Positions 1 through 11,659 of a stretch of DNA of 64,000 nt are shown in pieces. Positions within the stretch are counted from its first letter, which is position 1. Each line of letters begins with the position of its first letter. Position numbers and translations under genes: made by a program. Source of the DNA: Echinarachnius parma (taxonomy: Eukaryota > Echinodermata > Echinoidea > Clypeasteroida > Echinarachniidae); assembly GCA_037951105.1 (NCBI GenBank), contig JBAMJV010011235.1:46299-110298 (forward strand), written 5' to 3'. Under the pieces are notes generated by a model. It had not been told where the DNA came from. It saw only the letters and a list, made by a program, of their open reading frames with translations, and made no database searches.

Positions 1-19
1 CTACTTGAGTCCACTCATT

Positions 20-1345
20 ACTGTTGGTCTAACGAGATTGTCCAACGTCTTTTTCACTGCGAATTACCGATGTTGATCCAACGTTGGTCCAACGAGATTG
101 TCCAACGTCTTTTTCACTGCGAGGTACCGATGTTGATCCAACGTTGGTCCAACAAGATTGTCCAACGTCTTTTTCACTGCGAGTTACCGATGTTGGTCCA
201 GCGTTGCTCCAACGAGATTGTCCAACGTCAATTTCACTGCGAGTTACCGATGTTGGTCCACCGTTGGTCCAACGAGATTGTCCAACGTCCATTTCACTGC
301 GAGTTACCGATGTTGGTCCAACGTTGGTCCAACGAGATTGTCCAACGTCTTCTTCACTGCGAGTTACCTATGTTGGTCCAACGTTGGTCCAACGAGATTG
401 TCCAACGTCTTTTTCACTGCGAGTTACCGATGTTGATCCAACATTGGTCCAACAAGATTGTCCAACGTCCATTTCACTGCGAGTTACTGATGTTGGTCCA
501 ACGTTGGTCCAACGAGATTGTCCAACGTCTTTTTCACTGCGAGTTACCGATGTTGATCCAACGTTGGTCCAACGAGATTGTCCAACGACTATTTCACTGC
601 AAGTTACCGATGTTGGTGCAACGTTGGTCCAACGAGATTGTCCAACGTCCATTTCAGTGCGAGTTACCGATGTTGGTCCAACGTTGGTCCAACGAGATTG
701 TCCGACGTCTTTTTCACTGCGAGTTACCGATGTTGGTCCAACGTTGGTCCAACAAGATTGTCCAACATCCATTTCACTGCGAGTTACCGATGTTGGTCCA
801 ACGAGATTGTCCAACGTCTTTTTCACTGCGAGTTACCGATGTTGGTCCAACGTTGGTCCAACGAGATTGTCCAACGTCTTTTTCACTGCGAGTTACCGAT
901 GTTGATCCAACATTGGTCCAACAAGATTGTCCAACGTCCATTTCACTGCGAGTTACCGATGTTGGTCCAATGTTGGTCCAACAAGATTGTCCAACGTCTT
1001 TTTCACTGCGAGTTACCGATGTTGGTCCAACGTTGGTCCAACGAGATTGTCCAATGTCTTTTTCACTGCGAGTTACCGATGTTGATCCAACGTTAGTCCA
1101 ACAAAATTGTCCAACGTCTATTTCACTGCGAGTTAACGATGTTGATCCAACGTTGGTCCAACGAGATTGTCCAACGTACATTTCACTGCGAGTTACCGAT
1201 GTTGGTCCAACGTTGGTCCAACGAGATTGTCCAACTTCTTTTTCACTGCGAGTTACCGATGTTGGTCCAACGTTGATCCAACGAGATTGTCCAACGTCCA
1301 ACGAGTTCCAACGAGTTTGCAAGTTTCCGACGTTGGTCCAACGTT
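20..1345. repeat. 60-bp minisatellite, about 22 copies
   Basis: Tandem units of 60 bp, consensus core GATGTTGGTCCAACG then TTGGTCCAACGAGATTG, ending in a TTTTTCACTGCGAGTTACC segment. About 13 units run to 780, then one 49-bp unit (781-829) lacking an 11-bp internal subrepeat GTTGGTCCAAC, then eight more 60-bp units. The 11-bp subrepeat is itself a palindrome. Units near 361-540 and 832-1010 share the same private variants (GATCCAACATTGGTCC, AACAAGATTG), so a block was duplicated inside the array. Because 60 is divisible by 3 and the unit lacks stops, all plus frames and at least one minus frame stay open; the resulting 60-518 codon frames are not evidence of a protein. Confidence 0.95.
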
Positions 1346-2098
1346 GGCTTGCTACCTGGGGAGTTTCTAAATTAATACTAAGATCATACCAACATCATTT
1401 ACTCGATTCACTATTATTCCCTCACCCAGTGGCATGTTGTGGTCGGGCCAATTGGGGGAGGGGGGGTTGGGGGGGGGATGCATTATTATTGGGGGCCACA
1501 CCGCATATATTTCTTTGGTTTTTCGTCCATTTTGTTTCTAATTCTTGTTTGCTTAAATTCGCCCCGGCCCGTTATAAATTCGAGGCTTTTGAAAATGTAA
1601 GAAACATTATGGGCGTAGATTTGTGATTTATACCACTGACCATATTAGTAGAGGTCAGTGATTTATACCCATTAGAAATGGTGGGGGTTATCTTATATAA
1701 GTATTACGTAAGTCTTTACGGCCGTGATAAACATTGTAAGAACAAAAGGCTTAAACACATTCTGTTCATGGCATTGGCATTGCACGCATCCCCCCCCCCC
1801 CCGCCCCTCTCCCCACACGCACACAATGCACGAGCACGATCACCGCCCATTTCTATTGTTACATTTGATTACGTCACATCGTAAGCGTATAATTCGACCA
1901 ATAGGAATTCGCGTGTATTATTTGGCGGCAACTTCGTAGATATTTGCATACACTTAACGACATGCATCCGTGCACCGTGTAAAACGATGACGCGTTCATT
2001 TCGCAATACGGATTGTGATAGAAAGGACGGCATAGCGTAGATCCTCCTCGGTCATAGTAAGCTTGCCCCTTACATAATAGTCAGTGGTCTTTGGGTTC
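1346..2098. other. No gene seen; short hairpin and C tract
   Basis: Unique sequence after the minisatellite. It holds a G-rich patch (1444-1480), a C run (1791-1802) and a hairpin at 1633-1660 (CCACTGACC, 11-nt loop containing TAGTAGA, GGTCAGTG). The hairpin resembles one at 47517-47547. No convincing coding frame. Confidence 0.5.
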
Positions 2099-2240
2099 AC
2101 TCCTGATGGAGTAAATTTACACATCGGTCTTCATTGACTCCTGTACAAAAAATGGAGTAAATTTACTCATCGGTCTCCATTGACTCCTGTACAAAAAATG
2201 TAGTAAATTTACTCATCGGTCTCCATTGACTCCTGTACAA
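2099..2240. repeat. 46-bp tandem repeat, about three copies
   Basis: Units read GACTCCTGTACAAAAAATGG followed by AGTAAATTTACTCATCGGTC and TCCATT, repeated with few changes. The first copy is slightly diverged (CTGATGGAG, ACACATCGG). No function can be inferred. Confidence 0.85.
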
Positions 2241-2280
2241 AGTCACGCATATAAATATACATTCGGCTGTGATTCACTTC

Positions 2281-2457
2281 GGGGTGGGGGGGGGGGGGGG
2301 CGGGGGCGGGGGGGGGGGGGGGGCTGACCACATTGCATTTTACTGTATTAATTGTTATTTAATGATTATGTATTGCATTGTTTTAAGCCAGACAAATTGT
2401 GGAGGACGGCAGCCCCCTCCCCATCCATAGCCTCCCCCCCCCCCCCCCCCCCCCCCC
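2281..2457. repeat. Facing poly-G and poly-C tracts
   Basis: A roughly 43-base G tract broken by a few other bases (2281-2323) and a roughly 29-base C tract (2429-2457) flank about 105 bp of AT-rich DNA. On one strand the tracts are complementary and could pair. Comparable homopolymers sit at transposon edges elsewhere in the window. Tract lengths may be affected by assembly error. Confidence 0.7.
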
Positions 2458-2979
2458 AATGATACATGATTGGCTAGTTTTATTATGTGAAAACAATAAT
2501 GTAAATACATTAACGACATATTAATTGTTTTATACACATCTACAATTGAAAGGTAGAATAAAAGTACAAAATACAGGTTAAAATATCTCCATTTAGGCTT
2601 CAAAGAACCACGAATTGACAAACGAACTAATAATCGGATTTCTTTTGAAATAATTATCTGTTTGCGGTGATTTACGGTTTCAGACACAATAAGAGATCTG
2701 GCGTTCACGTTTACATGATAGAGTATAATCGATCATGAAACGCCAGCGTGGATTTGCTGAGATTCTGGTCGAAAGCGAAATGAAGGTTGCTTAGAAAAAT
2801 CATTAATTATGGTATACAAAATTCGAATTAGGACCTGAGATTTTCAGAGAATGTAGATGAAATATGTAAGTATCAAATCCCGTAAAGTTGAAATTTTCAC
2901 CCTGAGACAATTGTTATGATTTTGAGGCTCTATGTACTAAAGGTCCATTGCGACTTATGACCAAAACTGTTGTGCCCGG

Positions 2980-3269
2980 GCTTATATTTAGTGAAAACTG
3001 GAATTTCATTATAAAGAATATATGATGTATGGGTAAGAATATGAACTTCATGACTTAATTTGCATAAACTACGTTAAATATTCAAATTAATGAAATTTTT
3101 CCAAAAATTCAATTACCATTGTATTCTATACACCTCACGTATCATGCGTGCAAATTGTCCAGGCGATCGGCCGCTTCGCGGCCGAGATCTTAAAGGAGGC
3201 CATAATGCGCCCCCCCCCCCCTCCCCGGTCGTAGGAAAACCTCAAATAGCCCGACCTTTTTAGGGTTAA
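2980..3269 (+). mobile_element. piggyBac-like MITE, truncated copy
   Basis: Matches, by eye, the reverse complement of 25280-25600: GTGAAAACTGGAATTTC, then AGAATATATGATGTATGGG, ATCATGCGTG, GGCCGAGATCTTAA, a C tract and CTCAAATAGCCCGACC. It ends in TTTTTAGGGTTAA, giving the terminus TTAACCCTAAAAAGG read from the other strand. TTAA targeting and a CCCT start are typical of piggyBac. The left end is lost near 2980. Confidence 0.6.
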
Positions 3270-4384
3270 TAATACGGAATGGAAAAGAACATTGAAAAAA
3301 GGGTAATTTAGAACAAAACGAGACATTTTCTAGATTGAATTAAACTAAGCCCAGTTATAAATAAATCGTGTCTACATTTTTATTTTATTTTACTGAATAC
3401 GTATGAGTGTAAACAAAATAGTTAAATGACATGAATGTAAATTTCAAAAATTTAATTCCATGGCAGAGTAAAGTTGAAATTATATATTTGGGTCACGCTA
3501 GAAACAAAAATTCGTGTATTTGACTATAAATAGATTCAACGTCGTCTAGCGACAAATGATTTTTTATATAAAATAGTTATACATGATTCTCCAGTTTGAA
3601 ATTTCTGGTATATATAAAGAACCACACAGTTTGTTGCATTTGTGTTGTATAAATCAAACATTTGGTCTGTTACAAATGCTTGTTAATTAAGACAAAATGA
3701 AAGCACTAAAAATTGTCGTACTTAGATATTTGTTTAGGTTGTGAAGAAAAAACTCACCTTCTTATTAATACACAACAGAACTTGATTTTTTTCAACACGT
3801 AAAATCCATTCCAATTAGATAAGGAAAATGTAACACATACGCAAAAAAAGTGGAGACCTCTCATTTGATTTGACAATTAAAAGCCCCCGAATTAAAGCGA
3901 ACCAAAATAATAGCATTTCATCTATCTTCGTTTTCGAACCCGAGAGCTTTAATTTGATATACAAATCACAACAAATGGCCCACTTATGAGGCCACATCAA
4001 TCTCGCAAAATGACGACACAAATTATTTGTTTGCGGCGTCCCGTACTAACATGGAAACTGCCATGTTTACATTTTCGTGCAGACCCCTTGCAAAGATGTG
4101 ACTTTTTTGGGGGAATTCAACGCTACAATTCCATTCATGATTTTGTTGAAAGAAGAGATAATTTTGTCTTTGTTGAATCACAAGCCGCAATAAGAAGAGA
4201 AGATATTAACCAACGACCATTTGATACGGGGGAGTGTGGACATGTGACTAAATGTGGTTATTTAGCCAATATACCATAACTTTTTGACATAATTGTCAGA
4301 GGTTTCTATGGTAACAATTGTTTGGCGTAAGCGTGAACGTGCACACTGCCGTATATGATTCGTACCGATCATGTTCGACTTTCT
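3270..4384. other. AT-rich DNA, no supported gene
   Basis: No recognisable repeat family. A 97-codon open frame at 3986-4279 has no recognised motif, no clear start context and no splice context worth reporting. Confidence 0.4.
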
Positions 4385-4860
4385 CTAGCATAGTAGGCTT
4401 GTTAAGAGGTCCGTCACTGCATTTTAGGGTACGATTCTTTTACTAAGCACACATATTCCATGGTTCAAAAGAAGAAAATTCATCAAAAGAGACACTCTGT
4501 ATCTATGCGAATTAGGCCTAATTTCCATTATTTATGCAAATTTAATCATGAAAATTGGATAATTCCAGGAAAATGGTGTTTTTATTGACATTTTTGAAAG
4601 AAAATATTATTCCTTGGATCAAAAGATCAATAAGGATCAAAGGATCAATAAAAAGACAATTTTTATGGAATATAAAATTTGCATGAATAAATTTGCATTA
4701 ATAATGGAAATTAGGCTTAATTTGCATAGATACAGTGTGTCTCTTTGGATGAATTTTCCTCTTTTGATTCAAAGGAATATATATACCAAGCTTAACATTT
4801 GTACCCCAAATTGCAGTGAACACCCATATTTTGGGGTCTTAACAAGCCTACTAGCATGCT
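4385..4860. mobile_element. Small foldback element
   Basis: Inverted arms of about 175 bp: 4385-4560 (CATAGTAGGCTTGTTAAGAG onward, through ATTAGGCCTAATTTCC) and 4670-4858 (ATGGAAATTAGGCTTAATTT through TCTTAACAAGCCTACTAGC). The loop carries a short GGATCAA repeat (4614-4645). The structure is that of a non-autonomous TIR or foldback element. No clear target duplication was identified. Confidence 0.65.
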
Positions 4861-5571
4861 CCCTAAACAGCAGCGAAGGTGCCGAATTACGTACCAAACA
4901 TTCCTTTTCTTTGATTTGGAAAGGGGTGTCATTCCTCGTTGTCGTACAAAACAAAGGCTTATACAGTGAATTAATTGCCTCGGCCCGTATTTCTATAGTA
5001 ACCTGGTGAGGGTTTTTAAGAAATGCAAGTTTGTCATTTACCCCACTATTTCAACTAAAGAATATTGCTGTAATATGAAGACTGCATTGTTTCCCTGTCT
5101 GAAGCCAATTTAGTTGCTTTTACAGTGATTCATATCAGAATTATAAATTATCGTGGTCTATATTATGCTTCGTTAGGGCGGAAATAAATGCACGACTTCT
5201 TGTATCATTATTATCTATATATACCACAATATTTCTAAGTATAACTATTGAATACAAAGTAGCAAAAATATTACAATTATGGAGGATTGCGAACGCGTAC
5301 GCGCTCGTTGATGTCATTCAAGTCCATCGATATATCGATGTTCAAGTCGAATGTTGTGTGTACACTCTCGTTCTGATTAGAAAATATGTACTATCATGTT
5401 TAAACATGTTTTCGAAATAGAAACAAATAAAACACATACTAAATAATTTGATTCAAAATAATAAACTTTAAGCAGTGCAATGTATTTTTGTTCTCTCCAA
5501 CTATTAATAGAAAATACGTTATTAATGGAACTACAGCGTCTAGATGGCCTAATTTTCACAATTCGTCTCTC
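4861..5571. other. No feature recognised
   Basis: AT-rich single-copy-looking sequence, without a convincing open frame, repeat or RNA. Confidence 0.35.
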
Positions 5572-6779
5572 TTCCGGGTGTCTCATAAAGAATGGTACAG
5601 TCAGGAAAACAATTATTAAAATATGATACAATTATAATTTTAAAAGTTATTTGGTACCATATTACAGAGGAAGAGTTGTACTGTCAGATGCTCTTTGTAT
5701 GACACATTTCCATTCAGCGGATCTCAAATTATATCTGACTGTATACGAAAATACAAAAACCCATTTGTGCCGAATTGCGTAATTACACAGAAAATGGCGT
5801 TGGACTATTTTTGCACACATTTGGACTTTGTATGCATATTACAATCATGTAATAATGGCTAGAGTATAATTGTATTTGTCACTGCTGACGCTAAAAGGTT
5901 TAACAGTTATTACATATAGTACAATGTCCCTAGAAAGCAAGTTTTCTGGATAGAGTTCTTCTAAATTGACTTTGCTTCAGGATTCAGTTCCGAATGGTGT
6001 CGCAAAGCTGAAGGCGTTTGCCTTGCTATTATGTTCATTGTATTGAGTGTAGACATGTTTCAGGCTCTGCGTGTGAGACCATTCAGATAGTTTACTCAAG
6101 GGATAGCTGAGTTTAAACTGTAGCAAAGGCTAGCATTGTACTAATACTTATTGATACTCAAACACTACTTCAGTAGACGAATCGTTAAGGATTTTGTAAA
6201 GCCTCTGTTGATCGAACAAAAGGCGTGAAATATATTTAAGTATAATCCATACATTGGTAACAACACTTTTAAGCACCACATTTAGCAAATTTAATAATTG
6301 CTTAATACATGCTACATTTTTGCTCTAAAAATAATGACATAATAGATAGATAGATAGATATATCGGTATTTATTGAACAAAATTAACAAGACTGTAGTCC
6401 GAAGACTAAAATGCCTTGCGTACATGAACATATGAACATACATGAATAAATAAATTACAACACAATACAAATATAATTTAACATCAAAATACAACAAAAT
6501 GATACATATTTATGAATGCATTTGGCAAGAAAGGCACTAACATTAAAAATGTGATTATTATAATATGCATATTCTCATTTAATTTTAATTTTAATATAGC
6601 AATAACAAAGAACCAATTTACTAATTCGTTGCTTACTTTTAAATATATATGTAATACTAACTAAATATTGAATCTAACAAGATGTAAAATAATACAGTAC
6701 ATGTATATCTTTTGAAAAATTACAATAATAAGCATCACAAAAATGCAAAAATAAGAGCATGGAAATTATTTAATTAAAG

Positions 6780-7830
6780 GATATCAAATCCCACTATCTA
6801 TTTAATATCATATTCATAACATAAATTAAGTGTATCATACTCAATAACGAGTAGATCTAACAATCAAATGTAATATCAAAAGGGAAGCAATACAGGGTAT
6901 AATGATTGAGTAATAAAACAAGACTTAATTCATGTTATAATCCTAACACAAATTAAATTTATCGTATTCCATTTATACAAAGTACATTATTACAAACTAT
7001 GTTTAATTAAAATTGAGTAATTAAAATTGTTTAACTTGTATTATATTCTTAAAAGAAATTAAATTTAACATTCAATAGCAAATCCAAAGTATCATCAATT
7101 AAAATTGAATAATTAACTTAATTTTATCTTACATGTACATTATATCGTGAACATAAATTAATTTTCAATAACAAATACAAGGTATAATAATACAGAGTAT
7201 CTTCATATGTAATTGAGAAATTAAATAATTTTATTATGATTGTTTTCAATAACAGGTACAAAGTACATTAATTAATACAAAGTATTTTCAATTAAAAATG
7301 AGACTTGATTAAAAACGTTCTTATGTAATATGATATAAAAGGAGGCAATACAAAGTATCTTCAAAAAGATTGAGTAATTAAACGAGTTTTAATTTTGTTA
7401 TTTTCCTAACCCAAATTAAATTTATCGCATTCCATTTATACAAAGTACATTATACAAAGTGTCTATAATTAAAGTTGATAATTAACAAGTTTTAATTTGT
7501 ATTAAATTCTTAACACAAATTAAATTTAACATTCAATAACTACAAAGACCATTATAACAAAGTATCTTCAATTGAAATTGAATAATTGACTAAGTTTCAT
7601 TTTTATATAATATCCTTAACATGAATTAAATTGATCTTATTTACTAACAAACACAACGATCATTAACAGTTTACAAAGTATTTTCAATTAAAAATTGAGA
7701 TTTAGTTGAAAGCATCTTTATTTTATAATATATTCTTAACATTTATAAATTAAATTGATCATATCAATAACAAATAAATCTAATGATTAAATGTGATATT
7801 AAAAAGTACATTAATTGAGTAATCGAATGA
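6780..7830 (-). repeat. Degenerate 105-125 bp repeats in LINE 3' region
   Basis: Words such as ACAAATTAAATTTA, ACAAAGTA and CAATTAAAATTGA recur at about 105-125 bp spacing (near 6952, 7061, 7412, 7517, 7624, 7747). They form a strongly diverged tandem array between the RT stop codon and the LINE tail. No coding potential. Confidence 0.55.
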
Positions 7831-7930
7831 GAGATGGAATCGAGGATTGCCTATAGCGTTGGGTCCGAGTCTGAGGCATATGGAGGATTTGAGAATTCCG
7901 TAAATTTAGACCGGTTAAATCAAAACGAGT

Positions 7931-9043
7931 TTAGGGCAATAAATGGCGATGACGATCAGAAAGCAAGAGAGACTTAGCAAATTGAGTTAAAATTAAAGTG
8001 CGACGATCACAATGGGTTTCGAGGTTGAACCTTTGTAAAAGAACACGGTATGAGTCAGACTCAGGCCAACAAATCATTTTGAGGGCTCTCCTTTGAACAC
8101 GTTCAATTTGATCACTTTGACTAACAGTAAGACCAGGGATCCAAACAGGGGCAGCAAACTCCAACAGTGGTCGTATATACATGGTAAAAATTAACACTAA
8201 ATCAAGAATTTTTAAACCATTTCTTTTCAACTTACAGAGAATAAACAAACGCCGAGAAGCATTACTGACCATCCGCTTGACCTGTTGGTCCCACTTTAAA
8301 TCATTTTGGATACTAACCCCAAGAAGTTTAATTGAATTAACAACTTCAAGAGGGGAACCATTAATCATAAGTTGCAAAGGAGGAGGAGGCTGTTTAAAAA
8401 AGGAAATCTGCATCAATTTACACTTTTCATCTTTTAAATTCATATCATTTAATAAACACCAATCAGAAAGCATATTAATGTGTGTTTGCATTTGAGATTG
8501 CTTAAACTTATGCATAATTTCTACCAAAGTTAAATCATCAACATATTTCCAACGATCAAGACATAAAATTGAAGCGTCATTAATCATGATTAAAAAAATA
8601 ATGGGGCCTAATTTAGTACCCTGAGGTACACCGCAAGACGTACGCTCGGAAGTGGAAGTAACACCATGATATCGAACAGTTTGAGAGCGTCGAGAGAGAA
8701 AACTACAAATAGTGGGGATGATAGCTCTGTTGACACCAAGCTGAATGAGTTTGTTAATTGCTATCGTATGATTGACGTGGTCGAAGGCCTTGCAGAAATC
8801 AACCGCGCAGATGTGAGCGTAGTGGCTAGGAAGATCGAGGCCACTGAGGATCCGGTCAAGCATGTCAATCAGATAGTGGTTAATGGAACTTCCTTTCATG
8901 TTTCCAAATTGCTGACGATCAATGGCATGCTTGATGTCATTCATGGTATTAAAGTCGTTTAATGCACAGCACATAAATTGACACAAAGTGGATTTCGACA
9001 TTTTTGCAAACAAATTACCATATCTCACGACTGATACATCCAA
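7931..9043 (-). CDS. LINE reverse transcriptase fragment (370 aa)
   Basis: An uninterrupted RT domain lacking its amino end. Residues 46-53 FGNMKGSS correspond to the template-grip motif; 80-88 AVDFCKAFD is catalytic motif A; 138-147 GVPQGTKLGP is motif B; 167-170 YVDD is motif C, with V where most LINEs have A. IKLLGVSIQNDLKW (238-251), YIRPLLEFAAPVW (289-301) and RVQRRALKMI (315-324) are the thumb and carboxy-terminal signatures of CR1/Jockey-group LINEs. The protein would copy element RNA into DNA at a nicked target. Endonuclease and upstream fingers are missing. The apparent start is a TTG three bases inside the MITE junction, preceded in frame by the TAA of the TTAA target, so it is not a real start. 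The frame is intact but the element is dead. Confidence 0.85.
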   Translation of the reverse strand: MDVSVVRYGNLFAKMSKSTLCQFMCCALNDFNTMNDIKHAIDRQQFGNMKGSSINHYLIDMLDRILSGLDLPSHYAHICAVDFCKAFDHVNHTIAINKLIQLGVNRAIIPTICSFLSRRSQTVRYHGVTSTSERTSCGVPQGTKLGPIIFLIMINDASILCLDRWKYVDDLTLVEIMHKFKQSQMQTHINMLSDWCLLNDMNLKDEKCKLMQISFFKQPPPPLQLMINGSPLEVVNSIKLLGVSIQNDLKWDQQVKRMVSNASRRLFILCKLKRNGLKILDLVLIFTMYIRPLLEFAAPVWIPGLTVSQSDQIERVQRRALKMICWPESDSYRVLLQRFNLETHCDRRTLILTQFAKSLLLSDRHRHLLP

Positions 9044-9607
9044 TTAAAGGGATAGTTGAGTTCTGGTAAGGAGAGTACAGTTTTAGTGAAACTGAATTTT
9101 AGTAACCAAAACCAGCATCATTACATTACAAACTAATAGTTATAACTAGAAAGGAACACAAAATTACAAATGACGTAGTAAAGATCATGTTATCATTCAA
9201 AAAGAGCCGTTAAAAAGTAAGAGGGCGCTCTCTAAACACTCATCGGTTTCAACCATTTTGAATAAAATATTGTGCATGTGATGCTTTGTTGAAATAGTGA
9301 TTAGATAGAGAAATAACCAACAACTATTTAAATACCTATTTTGTAACTTTTTTGAAAAGAGGAAGCATTTTTTTGAATTTTTAACGGCTGGTTCAAAATT
9401 CTCTAATAAACCCGGGGCCCCGGGTTTATTACAAATTGTTATATTTATGGATATTTCAGCCGTTTCTGAACCGATTGTGATCAAACAAAGATGATTTTAT
9501 TGTTTAAATATTATGCTCTTTCAAATTTTAGACTCAGTTTTTCATTACCTCACAAACCAATTAAGTAGTCTAGCGCCCTCTCTACCCAAACTCAACTTTC
9601 CCTTTAA
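9044..9607. mobile_element. Kolobok/T2-like MITE, family 1, copy A
   Basis: TIRs TTAAAGGGATAGTTGAG and (reverse complement of right end) TTAAAGGGAAAGTTGAG, with TTAA at both ends (9044-9047, 9604-9607), 564 bp. TTAAAGGRR termini with TTAA duplication define T2 MITEs of the Kolobok superfamily in Xenopus. It sits exactly at the 5' edge of the LINE RT. It contains a perfect 26-bp palindrome centred on GGGGCCCC near 9418. No coding potential. Confidence 0.8.
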
Positions 9608-9738
9608 GCTGAAATAAAAACCACCAGGAAGCCTGATTATTCGTCTTTAATATGACACCAAATATCTTTGTTTTTCAAATTACCTTCATACCTTACACGA
9701 TTATTTTCCAACTGTACCATTCATTTTGAGACACCCTG

Positions 9739-10283
9739 TATATGTAATTTTCCCGAAGAAAAAGAATATGGCAATCGTTTTTCATGAAATCAATCAATTT
9801 TGGGGTAATTAGTAAATATCTAATTGTCCTAGGAATCGCCAAAATGTGACGTCATCTAAAGAACGGACTAATGAACTAAATTCTGTAAATGACGCGTCAT
9901 TACGTAAACCAATGAATTGTCAATCACATGTCGATCACGCTGCCGATTCCGGACGCTAAATGTGGGTTGGGCGTAAACTAGCTGCTAAGTGAGATTTGGC
10001 ATCAACAAACTAGTCTTAAATCACTACTTGGTTTATTTTCATGGATTTTTCTTCGGCAGACCTATGTTTCAAGTCATCAACTATCGAATATGTGTCAAAG
10101 TACGTTGTATTCGTTAGGTCCTTTAAACTAATAGTTAAATCGCATTTGGCTAGACCAATAAACGTCAGTCCAAAAAAACGTCACGTTTCGGCGGCAAACA
10201 AAAATCATGGCGCCACTCAGAGCATCCATAAAGATATCCTGCGATAGCAAAACAGAAACTATGCAAACTCTTCCAAATAATTC
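9739..10283. other. No supported gene
   Basis: Contains TGACGTCA-like words near 9850 and a 68-codon frame at 10041-10247 without recognisable motifs. It could be upstream sequence of the weak two-exon candidate that follows, but nothing shows this. Confidence 0.3.
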
Positions 10284-10994
10284 ATGGTACGGGTGTTTCA
10301 GGGACATTTGGCATGTGTGAAAATATATCTTACTACACAGTTTGCTTTGTGCGTTTTCGTTCTCTTTGAGACATTTCCTAGTAGACCAAATGGCTGTATA
10401 CCGATAGGGAATCGGCATCGTGTAAAGACACGGTTTGCAATATCAACAATTGGGCACCCTGCGAACATGACTATTCTAATTAATTTCCATTGCAAGCTTC
10501 ATTTCGGTTGCAATTTCTCAGACGCACATAAAGGTAACGAAGTAAAACCCTCATCTATAGAACACCAACGCAGAAAATCAAATAATCGATCTTTCAATTC
10601 TGTCCACTCAAGCACTGAACGTAGACAACATAATTGTAAGGTCGGATAAATGAGCGGAGCTATTATTTCTCGACCAGATTATTATGATCCTTATATTTCC
10701 TGTCACATGTGTTCCCCTAACATGTTTACTTGATACATTTAGCTTTTTAAAGATGATTTACATTTGCTTAATTGTTATTGGAGATTTATGAATTAACCTA
10801 ATTTATCCATGTTTTGTTTCATTTTACTAGCCTTCAAATTTCCAGTGTTCCTCTATGGATCTGAAGTTAATGGGATAAGCTTTGATAACCATACTACTGA
10901 GAGACTTCGAGATTGGTTGGACAGCTGCAAGTTCAAAGAACACAAACCCGTAAACCGCACGTATTATAACACATCGTTATGTACAATAATGTGA
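10284..10994 (+). CDS. Candidate two-exon gene fragment, unknown product
   Basis: Not a recognised family. A frame open from ATG 10284 reaches a donor AAG|GTAACG at 10533/10534. A 312-bp intron would end at TTTCCAG (10839-10845), and the second exon runs to TGA at 10992-10994. Both exons have matching phase (one base carried over), so the join reads through HK to VFLYGSEVNGISFDNH. The second exon (about 49 codons) looks protein-like (ERLRDWLDSCKFKEHKPVNR). An AATAAA at 12118-12123 could be its poly-A signal, with a MITE inside the 3' untranslated region. Start and upstream exons are unknown; chance splice sites are common in AT-rich DNA. Confidence 0.2.
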
Positions 10995-11119
10995 TGTAAC
11001 TGTATACTGATTTTATTCCCAAGGATTAATTACGTGTATACTAACTAGATAACACAAAATACCAACATAGCTTTCTTTCGGTACCTTTGGGAGAAAAGTC
11101 ATGAGTCATTGACATAAAT

Positions 11120-11659
11120 TAGTACACCTTGAGTTCTGGTAGAGAGAGTACAATTTTAGTCCAACTGAATTTGTGGAACCAAAACCTGCATCATTACAAT
11201 ACAAACTAATAATTATAACTCCACCATGGTCAAAAGGAATACAACAATTACAAATGGTCAAGTAAAATGCCTGTTATCATTCAAACAGAGCTGTTTAAAC
11301 TAAAGAGGGTGCTTTCAAAAAAATGCATCTGTTTAAACCATTTTTAATAAAATATTGTGCATGAAATGTTTTGTTGAAATAGTGATTAGATAGAGATAAT
11401 GAACAACTATCTAAAAGCTTCTTCTGAAATGTTCTGAAAAGAGGAAGCATTTTAAAACGAATTTTAACGGCTTGTTCAAAATTATGAATACTTGTGGGCC
11501 ACCACATTTATTACAAATTGTTATGTTTATGGATATTTGAGCCGTTTCTGAACTGATTTTGATAAAATAAATTTCAAATTCGACACTCAATTTTTCATTA
11601 TCTCACCAAAAACTATTTTGTGTAGCGCCCTCTCCTCCAGAACTCAACCATCCCTTTAA
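11120..11659. mobile_element. Kolobok/T2-like MITE, family 1, copy B
   Basis: Co-linear with copy A: TTGAGTTCTGGTAGAGAGAG on the left; CTCCAGAACTCAACC, ATCCCTTTAA at the right end (TTAA 11656-11659). The left terminal TTAAAGGG is eroded (AGTACACC). Same orientation as copy A. Confidence 0.75.

Larger units (their letters stand above)
6342..9043 (-). mobile_element. 5'-truncated non-LTR retrotransposon (LINE)
   Basis: Minus-strand LINE fragment: RT frame (7931-9043), then a long AT-rich 3' untranslated region ending in a (TATC)n microsatellite at 6342-6361 instead of poly-A. Microsatellite 3' tails are typical of CR1/L2/Jockey-group LINEs. The endonuclease and the first RT motifs are absent. 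The fragment ends at the TTAA where a MITE begins (9044). Sequence past the MITE (from 9608) gives no obvious continuation of the RT, so 5' truncation probably preceded the MITE. Confidence 0.75.
5572..9738. mobile_element. Mariner-type TIR element hosting a LINE
   Basis: Left end GGGTGTCTCATAAAGAATGG (from 5573) and right end near 9738 (reverse complement CAGGGTGTCTCAAAATGAAT) are inverted copies alignable for about 90 bp, including GGTACAGT and ATATTTGGT-like words further in. GGGTGTCYCA termini are common in Tc1/mariner relatives. The interior is occupied by a LINE and a TTAA MITE, so the most economical reading is one old mariner-type element with nested insertions. Two independent solo ends would be the alternative. 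No transposase was recognised. Confidence 0.45.

Noticed and set aside
20-1345. Resemblance to a CRISPR array
   Set aside because: The units are directly contiguous with no unique spacers, and the context is eukaryotic.
70-1626. 518-codon and several other long open frames across the first 1.6 kb
   Set aside because: They read a 60-bp stop-free minisatellite in several frames at once, and the longest frame changes peptide after the 49-bp unit. No gene signal.
9608-9660. Continuation of the LINE RT upstream of the MITE
   Set aside because: Removing the MITE and one TTAA leaves an in-frame TAA and no RT-like peptide; the fragment was probably already truncated.
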